In this document: in pieces, positions 25,762 through 37,400 of the stretch
Layout: each line of letters starts with the position of its first letter
Position numbering within the stretch: position 1 is the first letter of the stretch
Source of the DNA: Acanthochromis polyacanthus
Lineage: Eukaryota; Chordata; Actinopteri; Pomacentridae
Assembly (NCBI RefSeq): GCF_021347895.1
Contig: NC_067120.1
Coordinates: forward strand, 12,075,361-12,139,360
Direction: 5' to 3'
DNA length: 64,000 nucleotides
Position numbers and translations under genes: made by a program
Notes under the pieces: generated by a model
The model's database searches: none
Told to the model about the DNA's origin: nothing
The model's input: only the letters and a program-made list of their open reading frames with translations

Positions 25762-28330
25762 TTGAACTTTTATTGTACAGTGTAGTGTGTCAACTTAACT
25801 GAATTTTTTTTTTCTCTTACTGAGTTAAAAATCCCATCGATATTACCTGCTAAAAAAGTATTTGGAATAAATGGAGTGTAATAAAAAGGAAAAGATCACC
25901 ACCAGTATCATTCCCGCTGTGAAATATAAAGTAAGGGTAAAGGGCAACTGTAGTATGTACTGCGGTATAAAATGGTTTTGAGGCTCATTAAGTTTTGTGC
26001 AGACAGAACTAATATTACTTCAGTTTTTCCTTTGATCCTGAAATGCATTTCTTTGCTTCATTTTGTTTATGTAATTTATTGGAACTAAATGCATGTACTG
26101 TATAGACAGTTTAATTTCTTAATGGGACGGACCTTCACACGCTGAACTATAATATTATCCAAATAAACCACATGGTAAAAAGCTAATTATCTAGGAGCCT
26201 CTTTACTCACTACTTCACCTTTGACCTACTCTCCCCTATATTCTGTTTCCAGCTGCCATTGTGAACATCTTAATGAAGCTTATAATACATCACTGGCTCA
26301 AGGCAGCAATATTCACATTTCATCTTCTTTCACCTGAAGTTCTCAACAATAAATGGAATCAGTTAAAGCAGAGAGAAGGAGGCTGGACGGGCTTCAGGTT
26401 AAATCAGTCTGAATCCGACTGAATCTGATGTGTAGGGAACAGATTTTATGGATGAATCGGGCTTTGGGGGCTTTCCAGTTTTCGTTTTTTTTTTTTTTAT
26501 GACAGTCATAAACATTGATTTGTGCAGAATTATTAATGGAAGGCCCTCCTGAGAGAGCCGAGCTTTAATCACTGTTTGTGAAGTCCTGTTTTTTTTTTTT
26601 AATACCCTTAAGACATCTGTTAGCCTTATCTTAGCCGTCAACACTATTTCCTGCCAGGTGAATGATACGGGGGATGCTGCTTCTGGGGAGATCTCATTCT
26701 ACTGTACTGGGCTATAATGTAGTTTAATGGACTACTGCCCCACTGTGGCAGTAATATTGTTGTGCCCAAGTGCCACATTCTGCCTGATTTCTCTCTTTTA
26801 CCGCTCTGAGCCAGCTGAAGTCTTCTGTCCTTTCTCATGAATCTCACCTATCCTTCACTAGGTTTGAGGTGAACACACCTTTCCCCTTCCTACATGAAGT
26901 ATTTCATATATTTATGAACATCCCCACTTTCCCCTCTATTTAGTAGATAAATGGATTAAGTCGTCTGGCGGTGATGAATATCCACTGAGATGTGAGGAGG
27001 GGTTTACGGGCTCTGGATTCAAGCAATTAGAATGTCGGCAAATCATTTTGCTTTAATTAGATCTTGGAATATCTGATAAGATACCTCATCTCACTTTTCC
27101 TTTTTCACGTCTCCGTGCAAGCGAGATGAAAAAAAGACGCTAACTCAATCAAGCAAAGTGAGAATTTGATTTTGCCTGAATCATTCCATTGATCTTCTGC
27201 CCGGCAGGTGGTATTGCATAGCATGGGTTTAAATGTTGGCATGTGATACTGCATAACTTAAACTGACCAGCAGAGATGTGCTCTGTTTGCAGATTAGGCA
27301 GTGTGAGGGATCTGTGGTGCGTATGCTCTCTGCCTCCCTCTGTTTCCCCTCCAGCATAATTAATCAATCTTGCTTTTAGGTGATCCTGCAGGCTGTGGAA
27401 ATGCCCACTGAAGACCCCTGTACAGTTGGTCTTCTACCCACCGTGGCCCATTTTGTCCCTAACTACCACTCAAACAGGTCAGACAGGGAAAGTATCCCCC
27501 TCCCCTTATTCTGCCTCCATGAGCAGTTTAATCAATATGCTCAGGCTGTATTGTGCAGCTGGTGGGCGAGGCCGGCTGCTCCTTGCAGAGAGGGCAAATG
27601 CTCTCCAGCATGGGCTCATCCCACAACACACTAATGCACCTCAGGGCCTCGACTGCAATTAGGAAAGACAATGGACAACTGTCCTGCATCAGATGCTCGA
27701 CACATTGCTTACAGCTGGAATCTGTGAAGCAAATGAGTGTGAATATGTTGTGACAGGACCTGCCATCATCATTAGGCCTCTGCTCGTGATATTTTGTCAT
27801 CAAGGTCCATCATTAATGCCAAATCAATTCTGCTCATGGTTTCATGCAAATATTTTGACATTTTGGGGAACATTTTTTTGCTCAAAATTATCTCTGAAGA
27901 TTACTATATCTGTCATATCTGTACTGTACATTAATCTATATTCAGCCACTGGTTAGCTTAGCATAAAGACTGAGGAGGGAAAACAATTATGTGACAGAAT
28001 TTTTCTTGGCTGGGAGCAGTGACTGCTTGATGGCACCTGTTCTGTATTTTTCTATTTATTGACACTCAATACTAAGTAGTGAGCAGAAAATTATAATTTC
28101 GGATCCTTTCACTGCTGAGAGCTATTGAGCCGTGCAGTGGTAAATTTGTCAAGCAAAAGTGCAGCACAAATTAAACAGCTTTTTTTTCCCATTGTGGATA
28201 CATTTATAAGTTGAGAATTCCGTCATAATAAATAATAAAACAATAATTAAAAAATTATTGAATAATTAAACAGAAATGTTATTGTCAGTAATGTACCATA
28301 CATACATCTTATTGCTTTTCTATTTGGCAT
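25762..28330. other. gene-free stretch
   Basis: No exon was recognised. The portion 26980-27100 and especially 27560-27850 is low in repeats and rich in TAAT/ATTA and TTTGCAT-like words, the look of a conserved non-coding element, but conservation cannot be judged from one sequence. Confidence 0.4.
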
Positions 28331-28334
28331 TGCA

Positions 28335-28425
28335 TTTCTCATGGTATGCCATTTTCCTGTGCACTATCTTGCAAAAGATTTCCCTTTGGAATTATTAAAG
28401 TTTTATGTTACCTTATCTTAGCCTA
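28335..28425 (+). mobile_element. LINE tail relic (L2/CR1-type)
   Basis: The phrase 'gatttccctttggaattat' followed by 'taaagttttatgttacc' matches the 3' terminus of fish L2-like LINEs, which end in a short sequence ahead of a simple repeat. The L2-type copy at 54.1-54.6 kb has the equivalent phrase before its TATC repeat. No coding part is left. Confidence 0.45.
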
Positions 28426-28784
28426 GTGTAGCCTCACCTAGCTTAGCTTAACTTTTTTTTTTTCAATTATTCCCCTTAAGCCACAGTCCAGCACATAACC
28501 CCAGTATGACCACAACAAGATGTTTTTATACTAACTTTTTATATAGACTAAAAATACTAAATATGAAGAGCCACTGAATGAGCTTTACAGGTGTTGTAGG
28601 TGGATTTTATTACCTTTGGAACAGCCAGGCCAGTAGTTTATGCTAAGCTACAGCGGCTGGTTCCAGGCAGTAGTTTTACATTTTGTGGACAGATATGTGA
28701 ATGGTATCAGTCCTCCTTCCTTTACCCTTGGCTTGAAAGCCAGTGTATTTTCTGAAATGCTGAACTTTTCCTTTCTCCCTGTGC

Positions 28785-29032
28785 ATGTGTGGATTTTCTC
28801 CAGGTACTCTGACTTCCTCCCACAGCCCAGAAACGTGCTGAGGTTAGGTGGTAATTGGAAATTGTCTATAGGTGTGAATGTGATTGTTTTTCTTTATGTA
28901 TGGCCCTGCGATAGACTGGTGACCTGTCCAGGGTGTCCCCTACCTTCACCCTAAGTCAGATGGGATAGACTCCCTCCCCAAACATTCCTAATGAGGATTA
29001 AGTGGTATATAGATAGTGGATGGATGAACTTT
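28785..29032 (+). repeat. LINE/SINE-type 3' end repeat, copy A
   Basis: Contains 'gcgatagactggtgacctgt' followed by 'ccagggtgtcccctacctt' and ends with GGATGGATG. The same order of words occurs on the minus strand at 57.4-57.7 kb, so the two are copies of one family widespread in fish genomes. The enclosed 104-codon frame at 28640-28954 is a shadow. Confidence 0.75.
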
Positions 29033-29034
29033 TC

Positions 29035-32030
29035 TTTTAACGATCATACTATGATTCCGAGAGTCTTCTCAAACAGAAACGTAATTGTAATAAGCAATCA
29101 TTATTATTTCACATTAATAAATCTGTTTTGTGTAATTTTCCTAATATCTAGTAAAAGTTAAAGTTAATGAAGTGTGTTTGTAGAGTCCTGGTAGAATCTT
29201 TTGCATCACAATGTTGTTTTGAGACTCATTTATGCATAAGAGTCTGGACCTATAGGAGCTTTTCCTTTTCTGTCTCTCCTGCACCTACTGGTCTTCTAAT
29301 AATAGCAAAGCTGTTGCGGAGGTGCAAATGGTGCAACTCAATGTTTTATTTATTTTGTTCGCTCAAATGGAATTCCTAGCAGAGTGTCAGAACCTTAATC
29401 TGTAGCAGGGACGGCCGTCGACACCCACATCATGTTTTCATTTATGCCCATTGTGAGTGGGGGTAGCCATTACACATTCATATTATTCTGGAAAATGGAG
29501 AGCAATTCTCTTATTTCCACAGAAGCCATGTTTCCATCACTCAATGTAACAGAAATGGCACATTCAGGATGGTGACAGCTGAACTGTTTTCATGTTAGAA
29601 TTTTTTTTTTTAATTTGAAAAGGCTGAAATTTGTTCATCAGTAAGAACCCGTTGCTTAAAAATAATATTGGAATATGTTTTTTCAGTGTCATTTAGGTTA
29701 AGAGATGCTTTTCCACCTCACAAGCAGCAAGACTGTCTGTGACCGAAATATATTTTCCACTGTCTTGCTTCCACCTTCCACACCTCTCTGCACAGGGCTG
29801 ACTTCAGGTATGCTTCTAGTGCTCTTTTTGACCTATTTTAATTGGGTTTCCCTCTGAAATACTTCCAGAAAGACGGCAGGACGATGTGTCCAAAAGCCTC
29901 CAGATCAAATCAAAAGCTCTGTGTTTCTGGTGACGGCTGCAAGTGAGTGAGGATGGGCAGGGCATGGCTGCTGTCCCAGAGTCATGGCGGGGAACTGGAG
30001 TCTGGAGAGCCGGCATGTCTTCCTCTCCTCTCTCAGAGAGCTCTGTTTGCTGCTCGCTATCACCGTCTGTCACGCCACAGAGCGCCATGGACACACTCTC
30101 TCTTTTCATGCATTTTTCCATCCTGGCCACCGTGACACAAGCCTCTCACACACACTCAACACTTCGAAGAAGAAACATGTCATCTCTCCCTCTTCACATA
30201 GTGCTAAAAAGGCCTCACATCCCCTGAGGCACCTCTGCTCTTCCTCTACCGATCGATCAGTTGAACTCTCGCCTTCATTCATCGACCTGTCTATCTGTCT
30301 TCCTGTCTTTATGCCAGGCCGTTTGTCTTGAATCTTTACCACTTGCTCATTGAGAATATCTCAATAGCTTTTGTCAGTGATCAATATGTTGTGGACCTCT
30401 CTGTTGAGAGCATAAATAATAAGTATTAGTGGTTTTCATATAGATCCAAAAAGTGGACATCCTGCACCCGGTATGTACTCAGTACACACAGTGAGTGGAA
30501 TCCCTCCCACTGATGTAAATCTCTCACTTTGTAATGTATGCCTCCTGTTTGGATTTTGCTTTTCCTTGCAGTTCTCTCCCAACTCTTCCTTAGATTGCTT
30601 TTTCCTCTGCAGCCAACCCCCCACATGAGGCATATTGATCGTTCCAGTGCACTAATTATCCCGCTTGGCCTTGGATGTCTCTGTGAACCACAGTCAGCCT
30701 TTGATCGACACGTCTGCATGTCTTGCAGTGGTGTTAAAAAGGAAAAGAAATTGGTGTAATTGTGGAATTAGGTGTATGGCTCATAATCTTTGTTTGAACA
30801 AAAGGAGCCACCTTTTCAAACGACCTGTCTGACTGTCGGTAGCCGTTGACATAAAATGAGCTCTTGATTTGGCCAGTCAGCACCAGTGTGTGGGTGTGTA
30901 TGTGTCAGGGCAATATTTACACATGCATTCATGCATATGTGATCATTATGTATGTATGTATGTGTATGCGAGTGTGTACGTGTGCACGAGCATGTGGGCA
31001 AAAGTACAGGTTGGTACATCCTGCTCTGCCACCATCTGTGCTCAGGCAGGCATCAGGCCACCTCATACACTCTTGTCCTCTCCATATAGTCACATAGCTC
31101 TGTTTTTTTTTTTTTTGGCTTGTTTTAACATGAAAATGTCTTAATTAACAACAACTATGTACAGTAAATAGGTATAGTAGTAATGAAATAATAGTAGCTA
31201 AAGTGCTGTATTGATGGTCTGAGGCAGACTGAATGATTAGGTTTTTCTGAGCTAATGCCAACATTATTTCATTACGTTATTGTATCTGGTAAATATTGGA
31301 AAGTCATACTGCAATTAGTGCTGCCATTTAAACTTTGCTTTTGCTTCTGTCTGCCTCCAGAGTAGTGTTTGCTCAATATTTTTTCGTCAGCGTGCTTCCT
31401 GGTGACAAATCACAGAAACAAATCTTTGTATCAGAACCAATAAAAGAATATGGTTTGTGACATAAGGTTATTGAAGTCATTGTAATCGTAGCTACTTCCT
31501 GACCGTTTACTCCAAATTGCCTTCAAATATGGCCTGAATTAAACTCAAACTGTTTTGATAGTTTGAGTTTCATATCAACATATTATGATTGACTTCATCA
31601 CGAAATGCCAACACATTTTAATGCACCAGTGAGAAAATGCTGAAATGCTCACCAGCTCACAGAGGAATCTCTGACCTTAGACTGAATTATACATGTGTTG
31701 GTACCACATTATGATTCTGGATACATCCTTACGCTGAATGGATTTTCATGATTAAAATTTCAGGTGCATCTGTAATTGCCAGGCATAATGGCGGTAGATT
31801 GGGAATCAATAAGGAGCTCTGGACTCAGTGTCACTGGTGACCTTTGTGAGGCTCTGAGGAGCTCCAGCCAATGACATTTTAAGCTCAAAGGTCCCCGTGG
31901 ATAAACGCTCATCAGGCGGTGTGTAAATGACACTCTTGGCAATCTCTGTGTGTTTCTAAACAGTGCTCAGCCTGGCAGAACATATAAATGCACCGAGGCA
32001 GCCTGTAGTGTGCGTTCGACATGAGCTGCA
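29035..32030. other. gene-free stretch
   Basis: No recognised gene. One 74-nt interval (29869-29942) has both a very good acceptor and a very good donor but no family match. A (TATG)n run is at 30947. Frames up to 115 codons at 29.9-30.3 kb overlap on both strands and look like chance frames in GC-richer DNA. Confidence 0.45.
30947..30968 (+). repeat. (TATG)n microsatellite
   Basis: About five TATG units within a longer TG/TA-rich tract. Confidence 0.8.
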
Positions 32031-32034
32031 ACTA

Positions 32035-32785
32035 CAGATGTAACCAAAACTGTTGGTACCTACATGCATCATTGAAACAAAGTCCCATTCTTCCTGAAAA
32101 GGGTTAAGATTAAAACCTCTTTCATCATGTGCACCTGGATGTTTGTGATAGATAAAAACAAAGCAACTGTGAAAAAGAGCGGCTTATTCTTCAAAGATCT
32201 TTGAAAATGGCGTAAACAGAGTTTTTGATACCCCTTAGAACTGGTGATGAAAAGGGGTATTATTATTATTGTTATATTTCAAAAAGACTAGAGTTTGCTA
32301 AATTGCATGCTGGTAAGTCAGAATACAATCAAAGAGTATCCTTTTAACATATCAAACAAAACGAGAACTTTCTGACAACATCAGCACTTTAGCCCTTTGT
32401 TTAAAAAAGAAAAAATAACATTCACAAAGAACATCATCCCCACTGTGAAAAATGGAGGAGGCTCCCTCGGTTACGCCGTGGGACTAATTTCCTGCATCTT
32501 GCACCAAATGCTTTAAATCTGTGCAGGTTATAGAGCCACTAATAGGATATATGACCCAAAACATACATCTAAAAGCAGTCAAGAATGAATGAGAAGTCCT
32601 GAGCTTCATTCAAATGAACATCTTTAAAAAGACTCAGAGTTAGGAAGGTGTAGAAGTCTCAAGAAGATCTACAACAAGCCCTTGATTGCAGTGATTGCCC
32701 TCCTAAGGGTGTGCTACAAAATATTAGGTGAATGAGTGTGCTATTTTTATGCATGACATTCTCATTATTTGTATTATAAAACGTC
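32035..32785 (+). mobile_element. degenerate Tc1-like transposon relic
   Basis: At 32435-32470 the bases encode a decayed version of the Tc1 segment reading [13 protein letters not shown] in the intact copy at 42.3 kb. The end at 32680-32735 resembles the C-terminal coding part with GCAGTGATTGCCCTCC and AAAATATTAG before the stop. A TTGGTACC word near 32055 resembles the terminal repeat. Stops and deletions break the frame throughout, so this is an old fossil of a different Tc1 subfamily. Confidence 0.7.
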
Positions 32786-33032
32786 ACATAAAAAATCAAA
32801 GCAACAAATGCGAAAAAGAAAATAGTGGAAGCCTTATATTTATCTGAGACAAAAAAAGTGTTTTTTCTTTGTTAAATGGAAGTGTACTGATGGCTACTTC
32901 TGTGTACATAACCACACAGAGTCAGGATGTGTTGAAAGAGGGTTATACAGTAGATAGGTTAGAGAAAGATGCGGACATGGCAAACATAAATAATTCAGTT
33001 GCTCGGTATGCTGACCAGCTTTCTAAACAGCT

Positions 33033-33365
33033 TTAAAAATAATGAGCTGAAACATCTGTCTGCCCGGGGCATTTTGTGACCCCTGTAGCCCCTCTGCTGC
33101 CCAGTTCGTTGGAGTCCCTTTGCCCGACCTGTTTGTCGCTGCCTGCTTTCCTCAAGTGCAGACAGCCTCCGTCTTTCACCACTCTTTCAACCAGGAAGGA
33201 AGGCTTAGATGCGCTCGTATAGGAAGATGCACACCCTAGCGTCAATACCATCTGCCAGCTCCCCTCGGGGCACCAGCCAGGTGCTGGGCATGCTCTCACC
33301 CCAGCTATGCCACAACAGCACTGCCTGCTGGGATCAGTCTGACTGTGCCAACTGTTGATCATCAT
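33033..33365 (-). other. unexplained 110-codon frame in a GC-rich patch
   Basis: An ATG-started minus-strand frame without a family match. It includes a basic and glycine-rich second half (RKAGSDKQVGQRDSNELGSR). The local GC content is clearly above that of the flanks. It could be a fragment of an unrecognised retroelement or chance; no splice or poly-A signal makes it a convincing gene. Confidence 0.2.
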
Positions 33366-33561
33366 GTCCTCTCATTCCCGCCCAGAGACTCTCCATTAAC
33401 CCATTGACGGGCTGAGCTTCGAATAGATTCACAGTAGACCAAAGATGGATTCTGAGTTGAGTTTAATTTTTGATGATTGCAGAGAATTTCCTGAACACAC
33501 TCCCACATTGAGTCATGTTTTTGTGTTTGTTGCTGTGCTCCTCCTCTGCGTTTGCTGCAGG

Positions 33562-33644
33562 TTGTTTCCCTCGAGACGCAGCCTGTGTGGATGCACAGCT
33601 TTCTTTTTCAGGAACAAGATGGCACTGCCATGTTTACTGGAGCT
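33562..33644 (+). CDS. ccdc33: probable ccdc33 exon in the C2-like region
   Basis: Follows a long polypyrimidine tract ending TTTGCTGCAG. The frame reads QPVWMHSFLFQEQDGTAMF and then AALML, which resembles the vertebrate CCDC33 segment with P-W-SFLFQ, a DG pair and AL-L in the same spacing. The frame closes soon after at TGA (33655), and the only possible donor is GTACTA, a weak site, so the 3' limit is uncertain. Neighbouring exons of this region were not found within 16 kb downstream or upstream. Identification is by remembered family similarity. Confidence 0.5.
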
Positions 33645-34140
33645 GCTGCTCTGATGCTGTACTACTGAATTAATCACTGCTAACATGGGGACTAAAGTCA
33701 AACATGCACAAGGAGGGAAGTGAAACAAAACTGTTGCATAATCAGGAATATTTACACAGTTTTGGAGATGTAAATCCTTCTGGCAGAGATAAGGGTTGCT
33801 TTTGTCTGTATGTTATTGATGTATTCACGTCGCTCCACCACCAGGAGCTGAACAGAGGATGAAGTTACTCCTAAAGGTGGGTGAGATATTTACGCTTACG
33901 CTTAACTTAACTACTCTGTTTTTCAAAACTGTTCTGCATTTAATTATAGGTTCTCTGAAAAGTGTTGCTTCCAACCTATTGCCATGACAACCGCTGTTCT
34001 TCATGTTTCATGTTCCCCTTGGTTGTGACAGATATCTAAATATATCTATGGCGCTATGTCCATTCAAAGTCAATCAAAACACTGTGATATCTTTTCCTTT
34101 CTTCCACACTAATGATATTTTCAAATATCATGAACATTAA

Positions 34141-34448
34141 CCCCTTGATGCCTGAATTTATTTACAATTAAATAAAAACATTTGCGTGTTTTTGCTTTCC
34201 AGCTGATGCTAAAATAAGTAGAGATTGTTGCTTTATCCATTACACATAGAACAGATATATAATAATAACAGATATTTCATAATTAGGTCCTACTCAGACC
34301 AGTCCTACAAGAAAGCAGTGCTTCCAAAAGGTTCCGAGGTACATATTGAATATATACAAACCGACACTGGAGGAATGGATACGCTATCTTGGATGCAATC
34401 TGAATGAAAGTGATATGATGTGAATTCGTGACAATAGGCATCAAGGGG
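34141..34448. mobile_element. piggyBac-like MITE, 308 bp
   Basis: Thirteen-base perfect inverted ends (CCCCTTGATGCCT) enclose non-coding AT-rich DNA. The left flank is TTAA (34137-34140) and the right flank is TTTA (34449-34452), fitting a TTAA target duplication with one later change, as for piggyBac-type elements. The 60-codon frame inside has no match. Confidence 0.65.
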
Positions 34449-37400
34449 TTTACAACATTGTAGCTCCTGGATAAACAACTACATTTCAAACATTCTCCAT
34501 ATTTTGTCACAAGTGAATTGTCATTTAAATTTTTCCTGACATCAGGTGGTTGTGGGGCCTCAGGCCACACTTCTCAGCTCAGTTACTAAAATATAAATGC
34601 CTGCCACTTGCCTGGAGAGGGTATTAAACATACTTTATTGCTCTTTAATAATTGCCTTTTCAACATTGTTGTCTTAATGCGGCCTCTTTTATGGGATTTG
34701 AGAAAATACCATTTACTAGCTCTCAGGAGCAGAGTGGCAATCTTGGATGTGATGTGTCTCCACCTGTGTGCCCAGTCTGCCTTCCTCCTGCTGTTTGGCT
34801 TCTTTATGAGGCCTGATTCATCGGCAGGCTGTAGCAATGTGATATTAATAGATCTCTCATGCAGCCAGAATGACTCTCTTGCGTGTTTTGCTCATAACTA
34901 TTATGTTACTGGACAATAACTTTCAAAAAGATATTCTCCTGATGGTCATGTTAGAGTCAGATTGTAAATGACTGTGAATGTGCTCAGAATTTGTCACAAT
35001 CAAAAATTCTTGGAGTTATGATCCAAACCTGGCCGTGTGCTCAAGGTCACAATGTACAGCTGCATAAAGCAGGGCTTCATACATAATGTATATAATGTCG
35101 TATTCATTGCTAATTAGCGCTAACAGGAAAAGATGCCCCCTGATTTCCCCTGATTTTACTCTGATTTGCATAAATATAATGGGGCACAAGAGAGTGTAAA
35201 GCCCAACGTCTGTCCTCCCCAAGGGGAGGAAGAGAGGTGTTACTGGGATCTGGGTGCACAAGTGATAATTGTAAGAGAGCTGTTGATGCCCAGAACATAA
35301 ACTAAACAGTGTGAAGTGAACAAAGAGATTCTGGTGTACAAACAAATACAACATGAACCTGATACGGATTCAGCTGAAAGATGAAGCCGTCGGTGCAGCA
35401 GCTTGATTTGTAAAAATCTGCAATTTAAATATTTTTTTAGTTGACAGATTTTGTCCAGTGAGGACACCATAAACACATGCTTGTTTTAAACAAATGGAAT
35501 AATTGCACAAGATAAATTGCAATTCTGATGAGAACGGTCCGAGATCAAATGCTAGAGATTTATCTTTCTGTATTAATGTAAAAGGTTTTGATGGAACAGT
35601 TGTGTTACCTGAAACTGGAAATAATTAAAAGGGGGTTGAATGATGGTGATAATTTGGGAGGGTGGGGGTTGCAATTTGAGGGAGCGGTGATACATTATTC
35701 ACAGGGGTGGGGGCCTTAAGTGCCAAATTAATTTGTTTTTTCTTTCCAGTTGGACGGCAGAATAAATGGGCGCTGTCAGTCGTGCAGTAAAGTGCTGTGC
35801 ATTCATTTAGACAAGTGTTATTGCTGCACTGGAGCAATACGGTTTTAGCGAAGCAGGCCAGCCTGGTGGGTGGAAGCTGTGCAATTATCTCTGGTTCCTA
35901 TGATGGCAATGATTGCTAAAACAGCCAAGTGCTCCCAGAGCACAGCAGGTGTGACTGTCAGACTGCAGGCTGGTGGGCCTGTCAGTGGATGTGAACGCAC
36001 ATGAGCGGTTCAGGTGGCTGCAACTCAACAGAGCAGTGCCCAAGTTTCTCTGTGATGACAATGGAGCACCGGTAGTTACTTGTGCAAATCAAAAGAATTG
36101 GATTGATTAAAAGGAAATTTATGACATGGTGGTTAACAAGTCACAAAAGCCAAAAGTCTCCCAAGAGACCAAACACCATTAATCACACAGAGGTCCCATC
36201 CAATACACTCAGCCTCCTATCTGCTCTGTTTAACTCCTAAACCATCAGAGGAAGCTGTGTGTTCTCTCCCTCCATAATGATCTGGAAAATATTTTGAACA
36301 GATTGGTGTCGACAGAGGCCACGCAGATGTTTCCATTTCTTCTCCTTTAAAATTTCACCGCAGCTTCTAAGCAACTCTGACAACGTGCAAATGCAGAAAC
36401 ACAGACATCTGCTGCATTTCAAAGGATCAGCCAGACGGAAAATGAATACTAATGTCGCTGGACTGCATTTATCTGTGTGACATTCAAACTGCTCTGCTTA
36501 TTCTCTGTGATACAGAGGAAACTTTGAAACATGCCGGACTTTCAGTGATGTGAGTCAGACGGTGGATATAACAGATGTTTGCCAAGAGATAGGTCTCTAT
36601 TTTTGATGCTCTCGCACAGCTTGGACTGTCAGAGATAGGGCAACCGGTGTATTTTCTCATTTTTCTCATTCTGAATCTCTGTGTCTATTTGTGCTCCAGA
36701 GGTTCAACTATGGACACACAGAAGCATATAATAACTTTCTCAGAAATTGAATGTAGCTGCTATGCGCATGCAGCAAGCAAACACACATGGAATGGACACA
36801 AAAAGCAGCAGATATGATTTTTGTCTGCAATGGAAATAAATAAGCACACTGAAAATCTAAACAAGGCTACGTTTTTTTTTTTGCATCATGTTTTCACAGA
36901 GTCTGAAGAAGATCAGCTCCTCCTCGTCGTGGTGAGGACACTGTACGAGATGATCAACACTCACTCAGCTGACTAATGAGGTGGATTCTGAGCGGGCAAA
37001 GGGGAGGGCTGAACGTCTTTGTTAGACAGGCCTGCAGCCCCCTTCTTTGCAGTCAGCTCCCAGGGGAGGCCTCACAGACTGCCTAATTGAATCAAGTACA
37101 CATGGTGCCTCCCCCTTCACAGCTCGGCCCCTCCCCATAAGAGAGGAGGAGAGCTTCAGCTTTGATGCTTTTGTTCTCTTCAGCACCATGGACAGCACTG
37201 AGGGGAGCTTTGCTGCAACTGGTTGCCTGCTGCTGGATGGAGAAAGCACATCATCACTGCAGCATTTCTGTGCAGCTATTCTTGCTACAATCACGTGATG
37301 AGGCCAAAGATGTGTCTGCAGCGACATAAATTACTAGTTGACTTTAAAAGGAGAGAGCTGGCCTAACTAGAGAGATCAAAAAGTTAAATAGCTCATTTAA

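Noticed and set aside
30538..30759. Open frame after two consecutive good acceptors (TTCCTTGCAG and TTCCTCTGCAG)
   Set aside because: No donor in phase and no resemblance to any CCDC33 segment or other known protein.
34225..34407. 60-codon frame with an E-V-I-E-Y word, tested as the next ccdc33 exon
   Set aside because: It lies wholly inside the inverted-repeat element at 34141-34448 and has no splice sites in phase.
36900..36931. A 32-nt interval with a very strong acceptor, GTGAGG donor and the peptide SEEDQLLLVV, resembling a C2 strand of CCDC33
   Set aside because: In the family that strand precedes the segment found at 33562, but this interval lies after it on the same strand. The order is wrong, and ten residues are too few to overrule that.
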